Below, piece after piece: positions 53,790 through 62,585 of a stretch of DNA of 64,000 bases. Each line of letters opens with the position of its first letter. Position 1 is the first letter of the stretch. The notes beneath the pieces were generated by a model. The model searched no databases. It had not been told where the DNA came from and saw nothing but the letters and a program-made list of their open reading frames with translations. The stretch is from the NCBI RefSeq assembly GCF_036226605.1, contig NZ_CP109000.1:434001-498000 (forward strand), in the 5' to 3' direction. A program made the translations under genes and the position numbers. Source of the DNA: Streptomyces sp. NBC_00704. Its GTDB lineage: Bacteria > Actinomycetota > Actinomycetes > Streptomycetales > Streptomycetaceae.

Positions 53790-55591
53790 CGCGCACCTGG
53801 GAGATCAGTACCGTCACCGACGCCGCGCGGGCGCGGATCGCGACCGCGCGGGTGGCCGCCGCGCACGGCGTGCCGCCGCTGGAGCGCGCCCGGCTGGCCG
53901 CGGCGCTCAGCGCCCGGCTGCACCGGTGCCTGGCCAAGGGCGGCGCCTGGCGGCTGGCCCTGACACACGCCGACGGGACCCTGCTGATCGAGCTGACCTC
54001 CTCCCCCGCCGACGGCGAACGCCCGTGGCTGATCAACGCCCCCTGCCCGGAACCCGCCGCCGGGCCGGTCGGCGACTGCGTCGCGGACGACGCCCCGGTG
54101 CTCGCCGAGGCCCTGCTCGGCGCCGACGAGGACACCGCCGTGGTGCTGGACCGGCTGGCCGAGCAGGAGGAACTCGTCGCCTTCCACCGCGAGGAGCTGC
54201 ACCAGACCAACCAGGGCGTCCTCGCGCTGCACGCCGAACTCGACGCCGCCGGACGCGCCCAGCGCGAGGCCTTCGCGGCGGAGCGCGCGGCGCGCCGGGA
54301 GGCGGAGGCGGCCCGGCGCAGACTGACCTTCCTGGCCGACGCGAGCGCGGCGCTGACGGCGTCCCTGAACCACGAGGAGATCGTGCGCCGGCTCCCCGAG
54401 CTGCTGGTCCCCGAGTACGCGCGCTCACTCGACGTGTGGCTCCTCGACGCCGAGGAGGACCACGGCCCGTCCGTCCCCCGTCCGGCGGCCGCCGTCCTCG
54501 CGGCCCGCACCGGGCGGCCGCAGTACGCGGCGGCCGAGCCGGGCCGCCTGCCGGGGGTCGACGACCAGCCGCCGTCGGCGCTGCTGCCCGGCCGGCCCCT
54601 GCTGTGCGTACCGCTGCCGGCGCGCGGCGCGCCGCTCGGCGTGCTGACGCTGACCCCGCCGGGAGAACGCTGGGACCCCGACGACGCCGTGATGCTGCTG
54701 GAGCTCACCAGGCGGGCGGGCGGCGCGCTGGAGAACGCCCGGCGTTTCGAGCACAACCGGGACATCGCCGAGACCTTGCAGCGCGCCCTGCTCACCGACC
54801 TGCCGGCCCTGCCCGGACTGCGCCTGACGGCGCGCTATCTGCCGGCGACCTACGGCCTGAACATCGGCGGCGACTGGTACGACGCCTTCCGGCAGCCCGA
54901 CGGCAGCCTCATCACCGTCATCGGCGACGTGACCGGGCACGGGCTGCACGCGGCGGTGATGATGAGCCAGCTGCGCACCGCGCTGCGCGCCTACGCCGTC
55001 GACGGCGGCACCCCGGGCGAGCTGCTGACGCGGCTGCACACCTTCCTGCACCACCTCCAGCCCGATCTGTACGCCACGGCCGTGATCGCGCGCTTCCGGC
55101 CCGGCGAGCCCGAGCTGACGTGGGCGGCCGCGGGGCATCCGCCGCCCGTGCTGCGCGGGCCCGACGGGCGGGTGCGCACGCTGGACGCGAAGCCGGGGGC
55201 GATGCTCGGCATCCCGCTGCACCAGGAGATCGCCGACCACACCGTGCCGCTGGAGCCGGGATCGACACTGGCGCTGTACACCGACGGGCTGGTCGAGCGC
55301 CGCGCGCAGGGCATAGACCCGGGGATCGAGCGCCTGTCGGCGGCGCTGGGCTCGTTCCGGACGGACGAACTCGACGCGGACCTGGACGGCTCGGCGGAAC
55401 GCATCCTGGAGCCGATGCTGAGCGACTCCGAACGCGACGACGACGTCTGCCTGCTGCTGTGCCACCTGGACGGCAGCCCCGGCGGCGGCCTCGGCGGCCC
55501 GTTCACCGGCGGTCTCGAGGGCCTCCCGGGCGCACGGGACGGCCGGCTCGGCGGGAGCCGCCTCGACGGCCACCTGCCGACCGGTTCCTGA
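53786..55591 (+). CDS. GAF-PP2C phosphatase with a relict ATPase-like N-terminus (RsbU-like)
   Basis: A 601-residue phosphatase and last gene of the operon. An N-terminal 95-residue segment resembles the ATPase half of the preceding protein but has no N-box; a coiled coil (about 110-180), GAF (about 180-325) and PP2C (about 340-565) follow with intact GGDWYDA, GDVTGHG, TDGLVE and RDDDVC motifs. The last 35 residues are Gly/Leu-rich repeats. By position it is the likely RsbU, activated by free RsbT, and would dephosphorylate the STAS antagonist. Confidence 0.92.
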   Translation: MTRTWEISTVTDAARARIATARVAAAHGVPPLERARLAAALSARLHRCLAKGGAWRLALTHADGTLLIELTSSPADGERPWLINAPCPEPAAGPVGDCVADDAPVLAEALLGADEDTAVVLDRLAEQEELVAFHREELHQTNQGVLALHAELDAAGRAQREAFAAERAARREAEAARRRLTFLADASAALTASLNHEEIVRRLPELLVPEYARSLDVWLLDAEEDHGPSVPRPAAAVLAARTGRPQYAAAEPGRLPGVDDQPPSALLPGRPLLCVPLPARGAPLGVLTLTPPGERWDPDDAVMLLELTRRAGGALENARRFEHNRDIAETLQRALLTDLPALPGLRLTARYLPATYGLNIGGDWYDAFRQPDGSLITVIGDVTGHGLHAAVMMSQLRTALRAYAVDGGTPGELLTRLHTFLHHLQPDLYATAVIARFRPGEPELTWAAAGHPPPVLRGPDGRVRTLDAKPGAMLGIPLHQEIADHTVPLEPGSTLALYTDGLVERRAQGIDPGIERLSAALGSFRTDELDADLDGSAERILEPMLSDSERDDDVCLLLCHLDGSPGGGLGGPFTGGLEGLPGARDGRLGGSRLDGHLPTGS

Positions 55592-55708
55592 AGAAGGCTC
55601 AGCCACCCGCCCGCCCGCGCGGCCGATTCCCGGCCCTCGGCAGGGCCCGTCGTGACCGCTCCCCGGCGGCCGTGATCGTCCCGCATGCCGGTCCGTTCGA
55701 AGGCGAGG

Positions 55709-55734
55709 GCGTACAAAGGGTCATCCCGGGGTAC
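55709..55734 (+). promoter_or_regulatory. Sigma-B/F-type promoter of the NADH dehydrogenase gene
   Basis: GCGT, 16 bases, GGGTAC: an exact match to GNNT-N14-16-GGGTAY, in a 299-base gap. The leader would be about 145 bases. Confidence 0.5.
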
Positions 55735-55890
55735 GGAGGCAGCCTCAGGAGAAACGTTCGTCTGCATGCCTCGTCCGACTGGCGCCACCGGTTCGCGCGC
55801 GGTGGTATCGATGAGGTGCGAAGGCCCGGGGGCGGGGCACGCGCACCAGGTCGGGCAGACCGCCTGGAGCCGCAGAAAGGGATGGACATC

Positions 55891-57276
55891 GTGACACGAC
55901 CCAGGATCCTGGTAGTGGGCGCGGGCTTCGCGGGAGTGGGGTGCGTACAGCGTCTGGAACGCGCGCTCTCCGCCGCGGAGGCCGACGTCACTCTGGTGAC
56001 GCCGTTCGCCTACCAGCTCTATCTGCCGCTGCTGCCGCAGGTCGCCTCAGGCGTGCTGACGCCCCAGTCGATCGCCGTATCACTGCGCCGCAGCAAGAAG
56101 TACCGCACGCGGATCATTCCCGGCGGCGCCATCGGCGTGGACCTCAAATCGAAGGTCTGCGTCATCCGGACCATCACCGACGAGATCGTCAACGAGCCCT
56201 ACGACTACATCGTGCTGGCTCCCGGCAGCGTCACCCGCACCTTCGACATCCCGGGGCTGACCGACCACGCCTTCGGGATGAAGACCCTCGCGGAGGCCGC
56301 GTACATCCGCGACCACGTCATCACCCAGCTCGACCTCGCCGACGCCAGCAACGACCCCGCCGAGCAGGCCTCGCGGCTCCAGTTCGTGGTCGTCGGCGGC
56401 GGCTACGCCGGCACCGAGACCGCCGCGTGTCTGCAACTGCTCACGCACAACGCGGTCAAGCGCTATCCGCGACTGGACCCCGGCCTGATCAAGTGGCATC
56501 TCATCGACATCGCGCCGAAGCTGATGCCGGAGCTGGGCGACAAGCTGGGCCGCAGCGCGCAGGAGGTGCTGCGCAAGCGCGGCATCGACATCTCGCTGGG
56601 CGTGTCCATCGCCAAGGCGGGCCCGCAGGAGGTCACCTTCACCGACGGACGGGTGATCCCGACGCGGACGCTCATCTGGACGGCGGGCGTCGTCGCGAGC
56701 CCGCTGATCGCCACCCTGGGAGCCGAGACGGTCCGCGGGCGGCTCGCCGTGTCCGCCGAGATGAACCTGCCCGGCGAGGACGGGGTGTTCGCCCTCGGCG
56801 ACGCCGCCGCCGTGCCCGACCGGGCCAAGGGCGAGGAGGGCGCCGTCTGCCCGCCGACGGCGCAGCACGCGATGCGGCAGGGCAAGGTCGTCGCCGACAA
56901 CGTCATCGCCGCGCTGCGCGGGCAGCCGATGCGGCCCTACGAGCACAAGGACCTCGGTCTCGTCGTCGACCTCGGCGGCACGGACGCCGTGTCCAAGCCG
57001 CTCGGCGTGGAACTGCGCGGACTGCCCGCGCAGGCCGTGGCCCGCGGCTACCACTGGTCGGCGCTGCGCACGGGCGTCGCCAAGGCCCGCGTCCTGACCA
57101 ACTGGACGCTGAACGCGATCGCGGGCGACGATTTCGTCCGTACCGGGTTCCAGGCCCGCCGGGCGGCGAAGCTGAAGGACTTCGAGTACACCGACAGCTA
57201 TCTGACGGCGGAGCAGGTGCGGGCGCAGGTGGAGCAGGCGGGCCGGACGGAGGCGAGCGGGCCGGATCCCGCCTGA
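55891..57276 (+). CDS. ndh: Type II NADH dehydrogenase (FAD-dependent)
   Basis: A 461-residue flavoprotein oxidoreductase. FAD-binding GAGFAGVGCV, NADH-binding VVGGGYAGTE and the second FAD motif ALGDAAAVPD are intact; a C-terminal amphipathic region (about 380-420) can contact the membrane. It passes electrons from NADH to menaquinone without pumping protons. The GTG at 55891 gives the family start MTRPRILVVGAG and has AGAAAGG at proper spacing; an ATG nine bases earlier is possible but too close to that site. A sigma-B-type promoter precedes it. Confidence 0.92.
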   Translation: MTRPRILVVGAGFAGVGCVQRLERALSAAEADVTLVTPFAYQLYLPLLPQVASGVLTPQSIAVSLRRSKKYRTRIIPGGAIGVDLKSKVCVIRTITDEIVNEPYDYIVLAPGSVTRTFDIPGLTDHAFGMKTLAEAAYIRDHVITQLDLADASNDPAEQASRLQFVVVGGGYAGTETAACLQLLTHNAVKRYPRLDPGLIKWHLIDIAPKLMPELGDKLGRSAQEVLRKRGIDISLGVSIAKAGPQEVTFTDGRVIPTRTLIWTAGVVASPLIATLGAETVRGRLAVSAEMNLPGEDGVFALGDAAAVPDRAKGEEGAVCPPTAQHAMRQGKVVADNVIAALRGQPMRPYEHKDLGLVVDLGGTDAVSKPLGVELRGLPAQAVARGYHWSALRTGVAKARVLTNWTLNAIAGDDFVRTGFQARRAAKLKDFEYTDSYLTAEQVRAQVEQAGRTEASGPDPA

Positions 57277-57322
57277 CACCCACACCGCGAGGCACAGCAC
57301 GGGCAAGGGAGAGTACGGCGGC

Positions 57323-59569
57323 GTGAGGGCGGCGGCACGGGCGTTCGGCACACGAGGGCGGGACCGGGTCGCGGCGTCCGACCCCGGTCTGCTGCGGCTG
57401 GCCGCCGGACTGCGGACGGTGGGCGCGATCACCGTGACGCTGGCCGTGCTGTCGCTGTTCGGCGCCGACATCTCCCACCTGGTGGCCGGCGCGATCGCCT
57501 CGATGGTCGCCACGTTCGCGGTCCGGGAGAAGCAGCGGGACCGGCAGGCCGTCACCCTGGCGGTGGGCCTGCCGGTCGCGCTGGCCTCGGTGTCGGTGGC
57601 GGCGCTGCTCAGTTCCCGGACGGTGGCCGGCGATCTGTTCTTCGTCGCGCTCATCTTCTGCGCGGTCTACGGCCGCCGGTTCGGCGACCGGGGCACGGCG
57701 CTGGGGCTGATCGGCTTCCAGGTGTACTTCATGTCGCTGTTCGTCGGCGTCGGGACGTCGTCGCTGCCCGGGTACTACGGGGTGATCGCCGTGGCCTTCG
57801 CGAGCAGCGCGGTGGCCCGGTTCGCGCTCGTGCCGCAGACGCCGGCCGGGATCCTGGGGCGGCTGCGCCAGGCCTTCCGGGCGCGGCTGGCGCAGTTGCT
57901 CGACGCCCAGCTCGACCTGCTGGACGCGGCGCCGGACGACGTGGCGAAAGCCGTCGCCCAGGTGCGCGAGGGCACCGCCCGGCTGCACGAGACGGCCATG
58001 ATGATCCAGGGCCGGCTGGACGAGGGCACTCCGGACGAGTCGGTGGCCCGGCTGGTGCAGCGGCGCATCGCCGACGCGGAGATCGCCGCCGAGCGCCTCG
58101 GCCTGCTGCTGCTCACGGCCCGCAGCGCGGAACGCGCCGACACCCTGACCATGCACCTGCCCGGAGCGCCCCTGCCGGACAGCGGCCGGCTGCCGGTGCG
58201 CGACGAGGCGCTGGAGACCCTGCGCCGCGACCTGCTGGCCCTGCGGCTGCTGGTACGCGATCCGGCGGCCGCGGGGACGGGGACCGCGCTGTCCCAGGTG
58301 CGCAACCGGCTGCTCGGCTACCGGGACGAGGAGAACCTGCCCAAGGCGCCGCCCGCGGTGCAGGACGTGTTCCGGGGGGTCGGCGAGGCGGCGCGGGCGG
58401 TGCTGGGGCTGCGGATCGCGCTGGACGGCCCGCAGGACGAGTCCGCCGACAGCCCCGAGACGGCGCGCTCGCGCGAGGAGCTGGACGCCGAGGACGCCGC
58501 GATCGGCGGAGCCGAGGAGGACGAGGAGACGGCGGAGCAGCCGACGGGCCTGCGGCGGCCGACGACGCGGGCCGCCGTGCAGGTGGCCGTCGGCTCGGCG
58601 CTGGCCATCGTCGGCGGTGAGCTGCTCTCCTCGCACCGCTGGTACTGGGCGGTGCTGACCTGCTGGATCGTGTTCATCAACACCGCCTCCACCGGGGAGA
58701 TCCTGGTCAAGGGCTCCCGGCGGCTGCTGGGCACCGTGCTCGGCGTGGTCGCCGGCATCGTGCTGGCGGGGCTGGTCGGGCACCACACGTGGACCGCGTT
58801 CGCCGTGGTGCTGCTGTGCGTGTTCGCGATGTTCTACACGGCGCCGCTGTCGTACACGCTGATGTCGTTCTTCGTCACGGCCGCCCTGGGCGTGCTGTAC
58901 ACGCTGCTGCACACCTACAGCCTGTCGGTGCTGGTGCTGCGGGTGGAGGAGACGGCGCTCGGGGCCGCCTGCGGGATCGTCGCGGCGGCGCTGGTGCTGC
59001 CCGTGCACACGGACCGGCGTACCAACGAGCTGCTGACGGCCGTGCTGGAGCGGCTGGACGAGGTCACCGGGGCCGCCGTGGAGCAGCTGAGCGGCGCTCC
59101 CGCGGCCGATCTGCTGGACCGGGCGCGCGATCTCGACCAGGCGCTGGCCGACCTGAGGGCGGCGACCCAGCCGCTGACGCATCCGGTGACGCCGCTGCGC
59201 ACCAGGCGGGACACCGCCCGGTACGTCGTGGCGCTCCTGGAGACCTGCGCCTATCACGCCCGGTCGCTGGCGGCCACCGCGGAACTGCTGCCGACGCACC
59301 CGTCGATAGCGGCGGATCCCCGGCTGCGGCGGGCGGGGCAGCGCATCCGGCACAACATCGGGGCGATCTCCGCGCGGGTCGCGCGGGAGCCGGGCGCCGC
59401 CGAGGTCGTGACCGGGCCCAGCATCGCGGCCCTGCTGAAGCCGGGGGTGCCGGGGACGCCGCGGTACGGCCGGGTGACCGACCGGGTGCTGCGGCATCTG
59501 CAGCGGCTGGACGAGGCGGTGGTCGGCCTGGCCCGCCCGCTCGGCGCGCCGGTGGCCCCGCCGCGGTGA
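57323..59569 (+). CDS. FUSC-family integral membrane protein
   Basis: A 748-residue protein with two membrane blocks (about residues 25-170 and 410-560, each with several segments) and cytoplasmic helical regions (about 175-395 and 570-748), the fusaric-acid-resistance-like layout. HRWYWAVLTCWIVF is the FUSC signature. Family members export aromatic acids or are of unknown function. The GTG has GGGAG upstream. It follows ndh by 46 bases and may be co-transcribed. Confidence 0.88.
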   Translation: MRAAARAFGTRGRDRVAASDPGLLRLAAGLRTVGAITVTLAVLSLFGADISHLVAGAIASMVATFAVREKQRDRQAVTLAVGLPVALASVSVAALLSSRTVAGDLFFVALIFCAVYGRRFGDRGTALGLIGFQVYFMSLFVGVGTSSLPGYYGVIAVAFASSAVARFALVPQTPAGILGRLRQAFRARLAQLLDAQLDLLDAAPDDVAKAVAQVREGTARLHETAMMIQGRLDEGTPDESVARLVQRRIADAEIAAERLGLLLLTARSAERADTLTMHLPGAPLPDSGRLPVRDEALETLRRDLLALRLLVRDPAAAGTGTALSQVRNRLLGYRDEENLPKAPPAVQDVFRGVGEAARAVLGLRIALDGPQDESADSPETARSREELDAEDAAIGGAEEDEETAEQPTGLRRPTTRAAVQVAVGSALAIVGGELLSSHRWYWAVLTCWIVFINTASTGEILVKGSRRLLGTVLGVVAGIVLAGLVGHHTWTAFAVVLLCVFAMFYTAPLSYTLMSFFVTAALGVLYTLLHTYSLSVLVLRVEETALGAACGIVAAALVLPVHTDRRTNELLTAVLERLDEVTGAAVEQLSGAPAADLLDRARDLDQALADLRAATQPLTHPVTPLRTRRDTARYVVALLETCAYHARSLAATAELLPTHPSIAADPRLRRAGQRIRHNIGAISARVAREPGAAEVVTGPSIAALLKPGVPGTPRYGRVTDRVLRHLQRLDEAVVGLARPLGAPVAPPR

Positions 59570-59603
59570 GGGCGGGCCCCGGCCGCCGGGCCCGGGCGCA
59601 CGC

Positions 59604-60035
59604 TCAGAAGTCCGTGGACATGCCGCTCGCGGCCGCTATGCCCCGCAGCGCCTCGGTGTCCTGCTGGCGCTGCTGGATGCAGCCGGCGATCTCGGCGAGG
59701 CGGCCCGGGTCGGACGCGGTGGCCGCGTCGGTGACCACCCGGACCGGGCCGGTTCCGTCGACCTGGATCTCGACCAGCTGGTTGTCCAGCCGGCCGGTGA
59801 CCGCGGTGGCGATGACGAGGGCCGCCTCGTCGCGGATCTCCTGGGGCAGGTCCTCGGTCTCCTCGGGGTCGAGGGCGAAGTCGAGGCTCTCGGGGGGCTG
59901 TTCGTCCAGGGCGCGCAGCGCGGGCGCCACGACCTTCAGCAGGAGCTGGTAGTCCTCGCTGTCCATGCGGACGCGAAGCAGGTCGAGGTACATGTCCACG
60001 GGCCGTCCGTCGCGCGGGAACTCTGCATCGTTCAT
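59604..60035 (-). CDS. Conserved acidic hypothetical protein
   Basis: A 143-residue acidic cytosolic protein that contains VDMYLDLLRVRMDSEDYQLLLKVV and an MxxxELAEIAGCIQQRQQD-like region. I know no function. It lies 28 bases after the DUF1206 gene and likely in one transcript with it. Confidence 0.75.
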   Translation of the reverse strand: MNDAEFPRDGRPVDMYLDLLRVRMDSEDYQLLLKVVAPALRALDEQPPESLDFALDPEETEDLPQEIRDEAALVIATAVTGRLDNQLVEIQVDGTGPVRVVTDAATASDPGRLAEIAGCIQQRQQDTEALRGIAAASGMSTDF

Positions 60036-60063
60036 CTCGTCCGTGTTCCCCGTGAGGCCGACG

Positions 60064-60900
60064 TCAGACCTTGCGCCAGCGGGCCATGGCGAAGGAGAAC
60101 AGTCCGAAGAGCATGAGCCCGGCCGCGACGCAGGCCAGCAGGCCCGGTCCGGCGGGGGTGCCGGCGAACGAGCGCAGCGTGTCGTCCAGTCCCTTGGCCT
60201 TGTCCGGCTCGTACTCGACGGCGGCCCGCACGGCGAAGACGCCCGCCGCGGCGAAGACCAGGCCGCGGGTGCCGCCGCCGCCCACGCCGGTGACGTCCAC
60301 CAGGCGCCGCACGCGGGGGGACATCTCCCCCAGTCGCAGCTTCTTGTGGTAGGAGCGCATGACGGCCCGGGCGGCGATCCACAGGCCCGCGACGACGATC
60401 CCGACGCCGGCGACGCCCACGATCCACTGTCCACCGGACAGCTCCAGCACCCGCGCGGTGACGTCGCGGGACTGTTCGTCGCTCGATCCGCCGCCGCTGC
60501 CGGAGCCCGCGGCGAAGGCGAGGACGGAGTAGGCGACGAAGGAGTAGAAGACGCACCGGCCGAGCGCCACCAGCCGCTTCTTGGCGCTGCGCCCGTCGGC
60601 GCCGACGGCGCCGAAGACGGCCTCGGACAGCCGCCACAGGGCCATGCCGACCAGGCCGACGCCCAGCGCCCACAGCACCACCGAGCCGAAGGGCTTCTCG
60701 GAGATCGCGGCCAGGGCGCCCTGGCGGTCCGCCTCCTCCTTGGTGTCGCCGAAGGCGATCTGCAGGGCCAGCAGCCCGACCAGCAGATAGATCACGCCCC
60801 GTGCGGCGAACCCGGCCTTGGCGGCCCCCTTCGTCACCGAGCCGCGTGCCGCCCGTTCCGCTCCGGCACGGCCGTTGCGCGCCATGGCGCTCGCGTTCAT
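60064..60900 (-). CDS. DUF1206 membrane protein
   Basis: A 278-residue protein with three repeats of a two-helix unit (about 28-70, 110-165, 215-270), each starting with AR-G-x-x-Y/V like ARGVIYLLVG and TRGLVFAAAG. This is the DUF1206 layout, common in actinomycetes and of unknown function. The ATG at 60900 has GGGAGGGG upstream; an internal Met at codon 6 is an alternative. Confidence 0.9.
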   Translation of the reverse strand: MNASAMARNGRAGAERAARGSVTKGAAKAGFAARGVIYLLVGLLALQIAFGDTKEEADRQGALAAISEKPFGSVVLWALGVGLVGMALWRLSEAVFGAVGADGRSAKKRLVALGRCVFYSFVAYSVLAFAAGSGSGGGSSDEQSRDVTARVLELSGGQWIVGVAGVGIVVAGLWIAARAVMRSYHKKLRLGEMSPRVRRLVDVTGVGGGGTRGLVFAAAGVFAVRAAVEYEPDKAKGLDDTLRSFAGTPAGPGLLACVAAGLMLFGLFSFAMARWRKV

Positions 60901-60988
60901 CGCGTCCCCTCCCTGAATTCTCCCCGAATTTCGCAGAGTCCGACTGCCCCGCCTCCAGCCGCACACACGTACGGGTGCGCACACACCT

Positions 60989-61023
60989 GCGGCCGGCCGC
61001 CCCTGGTGGGGGCGGCCGGCCGC
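60989..61023. terminator. Strong GC hairpin downstream of the sigma-DUF5133 transcript
   Basis: GCGGCCGGCCGCCCC and its complement form a perfect 15-bp stem with a 5-base loop, about 137 bases past the DUF5133 stop (minus strand) and before the DUF1206 leader. Confidence 0.7.
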
Positions 61024-61159
61024 GGGTGCGGGGCGTGCGGGTGGTGCGGGGCCCGGGCGGGGCGGGCCGGACGCCGGCGCGGTGGCCGGGCGGACCGCAG
61101 GGCGGCCTGCCGGCCGGACGGCCTCGCACCGGCCTTACGGGCGCGGCCTCCGGCGCCCT

Positions 61160-61492
61160 TCAGGCGTACACGCGGGGGCCGTCGTCGCTCTGCGGACGGG
61201 CTCCGGCCGTCTGCGGACGGGGGACGGCCTTCTGCTGAAGGCCGGAGGCCGTCTGCCGGCGGACGACGGTGGTCTGCGGGCGGGGCGCCGCCGCGGTGTC
61301 GGCGGCGGAGGCCGCCTCCAGCCAGCGGCGGGCCGTGCGCAGGGCGTCGTCGACCTCGCGGGTGCCGGTGGACACGCACAACGTGTAGGCGAGGTCGCGC
61401 TCCTGCGCGCGCGCCTCGGCGGTGCCGTCGGCGGACAGCGCCTCGTACTCGTCGACGAGCGTGCGCAGGACGACGGGATGGGGCATGAGCAT
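61160..61492 (-). CDS. DUF5133 protein downstream of the second sigma gene
   Basis: A 110-residue protein with the DUF5133 core MLMPHPVVLRTLVDEYEAL and LAYTLCVSTGTREV, then a low-complexity tail with PRPQT repeats. It is 53 bases after the sigma gene and in the same direction. The other DUF5133 gene leads the glgE operon. The family is of unknown function. Confidence 0.82.
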   Translation of the reverse strand: MLMPHPVVLRTLVDEYEALSADGTAEARAQERDLAYTLCVSTGTREVDDALRTARRWLEAASAADTAAAPRPQTTVVRRQTASGLQQKAVPRPQTAGARPQSDDGPRVYA

Positions 61493-61545
61493 CGGCGGGC
61501 TACTCCTGACGTCGAGAGGGGGAAAGGGGGTTCGGTGTCGTACTG

Positions 61546-62361
61546 TCAGCGCAGGGCTTCCTGGCGCACCCGCTCGCAACTGCGGCTGATGAGCCGGGAG
61601 ACGTGCATCTGGGAGATGCCGAGCCGGTCGGCGATCCTGCTCTGCGTCATGTCCTCGAAGAAGCGCATGTAGAGGATGGCGCGCTCGCGTTCGGGAAGGC
61701 GGCGCAGTCCCTCCTTCGCGGACTCGCGGTCGACCACGACGTCGAAGGAGGGGTCGGCGGCCCCGAGGGTGTCGGCGAGGCTGTAGCCGTCGTCGCCGGA
61801 GGGGACCTCCGCGTCCAGTGAGAGGGTGCTGAAGCTCTCCAGGGCCTCCAGGCCGGCGGCGACCTCGTCCTCGGTCAGCCCGGTGTGGGCGGCGATGTCG
61901 GCGACCGACGGTTCGGGCGCGCCCGGGCTCTGGGCCAGTTCACGGCGGGCGACGCGCACCTTGTTGCGCAGTTCCTGCACCCGGCGGGGCACCCGGAGGG
62001 CCCACATCCGGTCGCGGAAGTGCCGCTTGATCTCGCCGGTGATGGTGGGCACCGCGTAGCTTTCGAAGGCCCCGCGTTCGGGGTCGAAGCGGTCCACCGC
62101 CTTCACCAGCCCGAGGGCCGCCACCTGGCGCAGGTCCTCGAGGGACTCGCCCCGGTCGCGGAAGCGGCCGGCGATCCGGTGGGCCATGGGCAGCCAGGCG
62201 GTGACGATCTCGTCGCGCACCGCGTCCCGTTCGGGCCCCTCCTCCAGGGCGACCAGCCGGGCGAACCGGCTCGCGGTGTCGGGCGCGTCGTCGTGGGTGC
62301 GTCGCGGCGCAGCGGCGGCGGCCGGTCCGGCGGGACGGCTTGTCGACATGTCGATGAGCAT
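61546..62361 (-). CDS. Sigma-B/F-type RNA polymerase sigma factor, second copy
   Basis: A 271-residue sigma factor closely similar to the one at 23.9 kb: LRQVAALGLVKAVDRFDP, TITGEIKRHFRD, and HTH MTQSRIADRLGISQMHVSRL. The N-terminal THDDAPDTASRFARL matches DDAPDTTECFVRL in the first. An RsbW-like gene lies just upstream in the same direction, a likely cognate anti-sigma pair. The ATG at 62361 has AGGAG ten bases upstream; an alternative ATG lies four codons in. Confidence 0.94.
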   Translation of the reverse strand: MLIDMSTSRPAGPAAAAAPRRTHDDAPDTASRFARLVALEEGPERDAVRDEIVTAWLPMAHRIAGRFRDRGESLEDLRQVAALGLVKAVDRFDPERGAFESYAVPTITGEIKRHFRDRMWALRVPRRVQELRNKVRVARRELAQSPGAPEPSVADIAAHTGLTEDEVAAGLEALESFSTLSLDAEVPSGDDGYSLADTLGAADPSFDVVVDRESAKEGLRRLPERERAILYMRFFEDMTQSRIADRLGISQMHVSRLISRSCERVRQEALR

Positions 62362-62416
62362 GCGTAAACGCTCCTGAACGGTTGTTTCAGGTGACTGACG
62401 ACGGGAGGGCTCCTGC

Positions 62417-62485
62417 CACCCGGGGCACGTGCAGCGCCCGAAGCGGTCCCACCGCTCCCGTCGGCGCGCCTCCGGTCCGAAGCAC
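62417..62485 (-). ncRNA. Conserved leader RNA element upstream of the second sigma gene
   Basis: On the minus strand GTGCTTC-GGACCG-GAGGCGC folds like its counterpart at 23758; the single stem change (A to G) turns a U-A pair into U-G. GTGGGACC (62445-62452) and TGCCCCGGGTG (62417-62427) follow in the same order. Confidence 0.6.
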
Positions 62486-62495
62486 GAACCTCCGT

Positions 62496-62520
62496 CTGCC
62501 CTGCCCCCGGAGGCGCAAAC
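62496..62520 (-). promoter_or_regulatory. Sigma-B/F-type promoter of the second sigma gene
   Basis: On the minus strand GTTT, 15 bases, GGGCAG. The leader hairpin begins ten bases after the -10, exactly as at the first sigma gene. Confidence 0.6.
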
Positions 62521-62585
62521 TCCGCGGGGGAAAAAGTGTGCGGGCGCGGTCCGGAAGGCGGCCGGGAACCGGGCCGGAGGACCGG

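Noticed and set aside
62380..62405. GTTT-N15-GGGAGG on the plus strand
   Set aside because: The -10 is wrong and no plus-strand gene follows.
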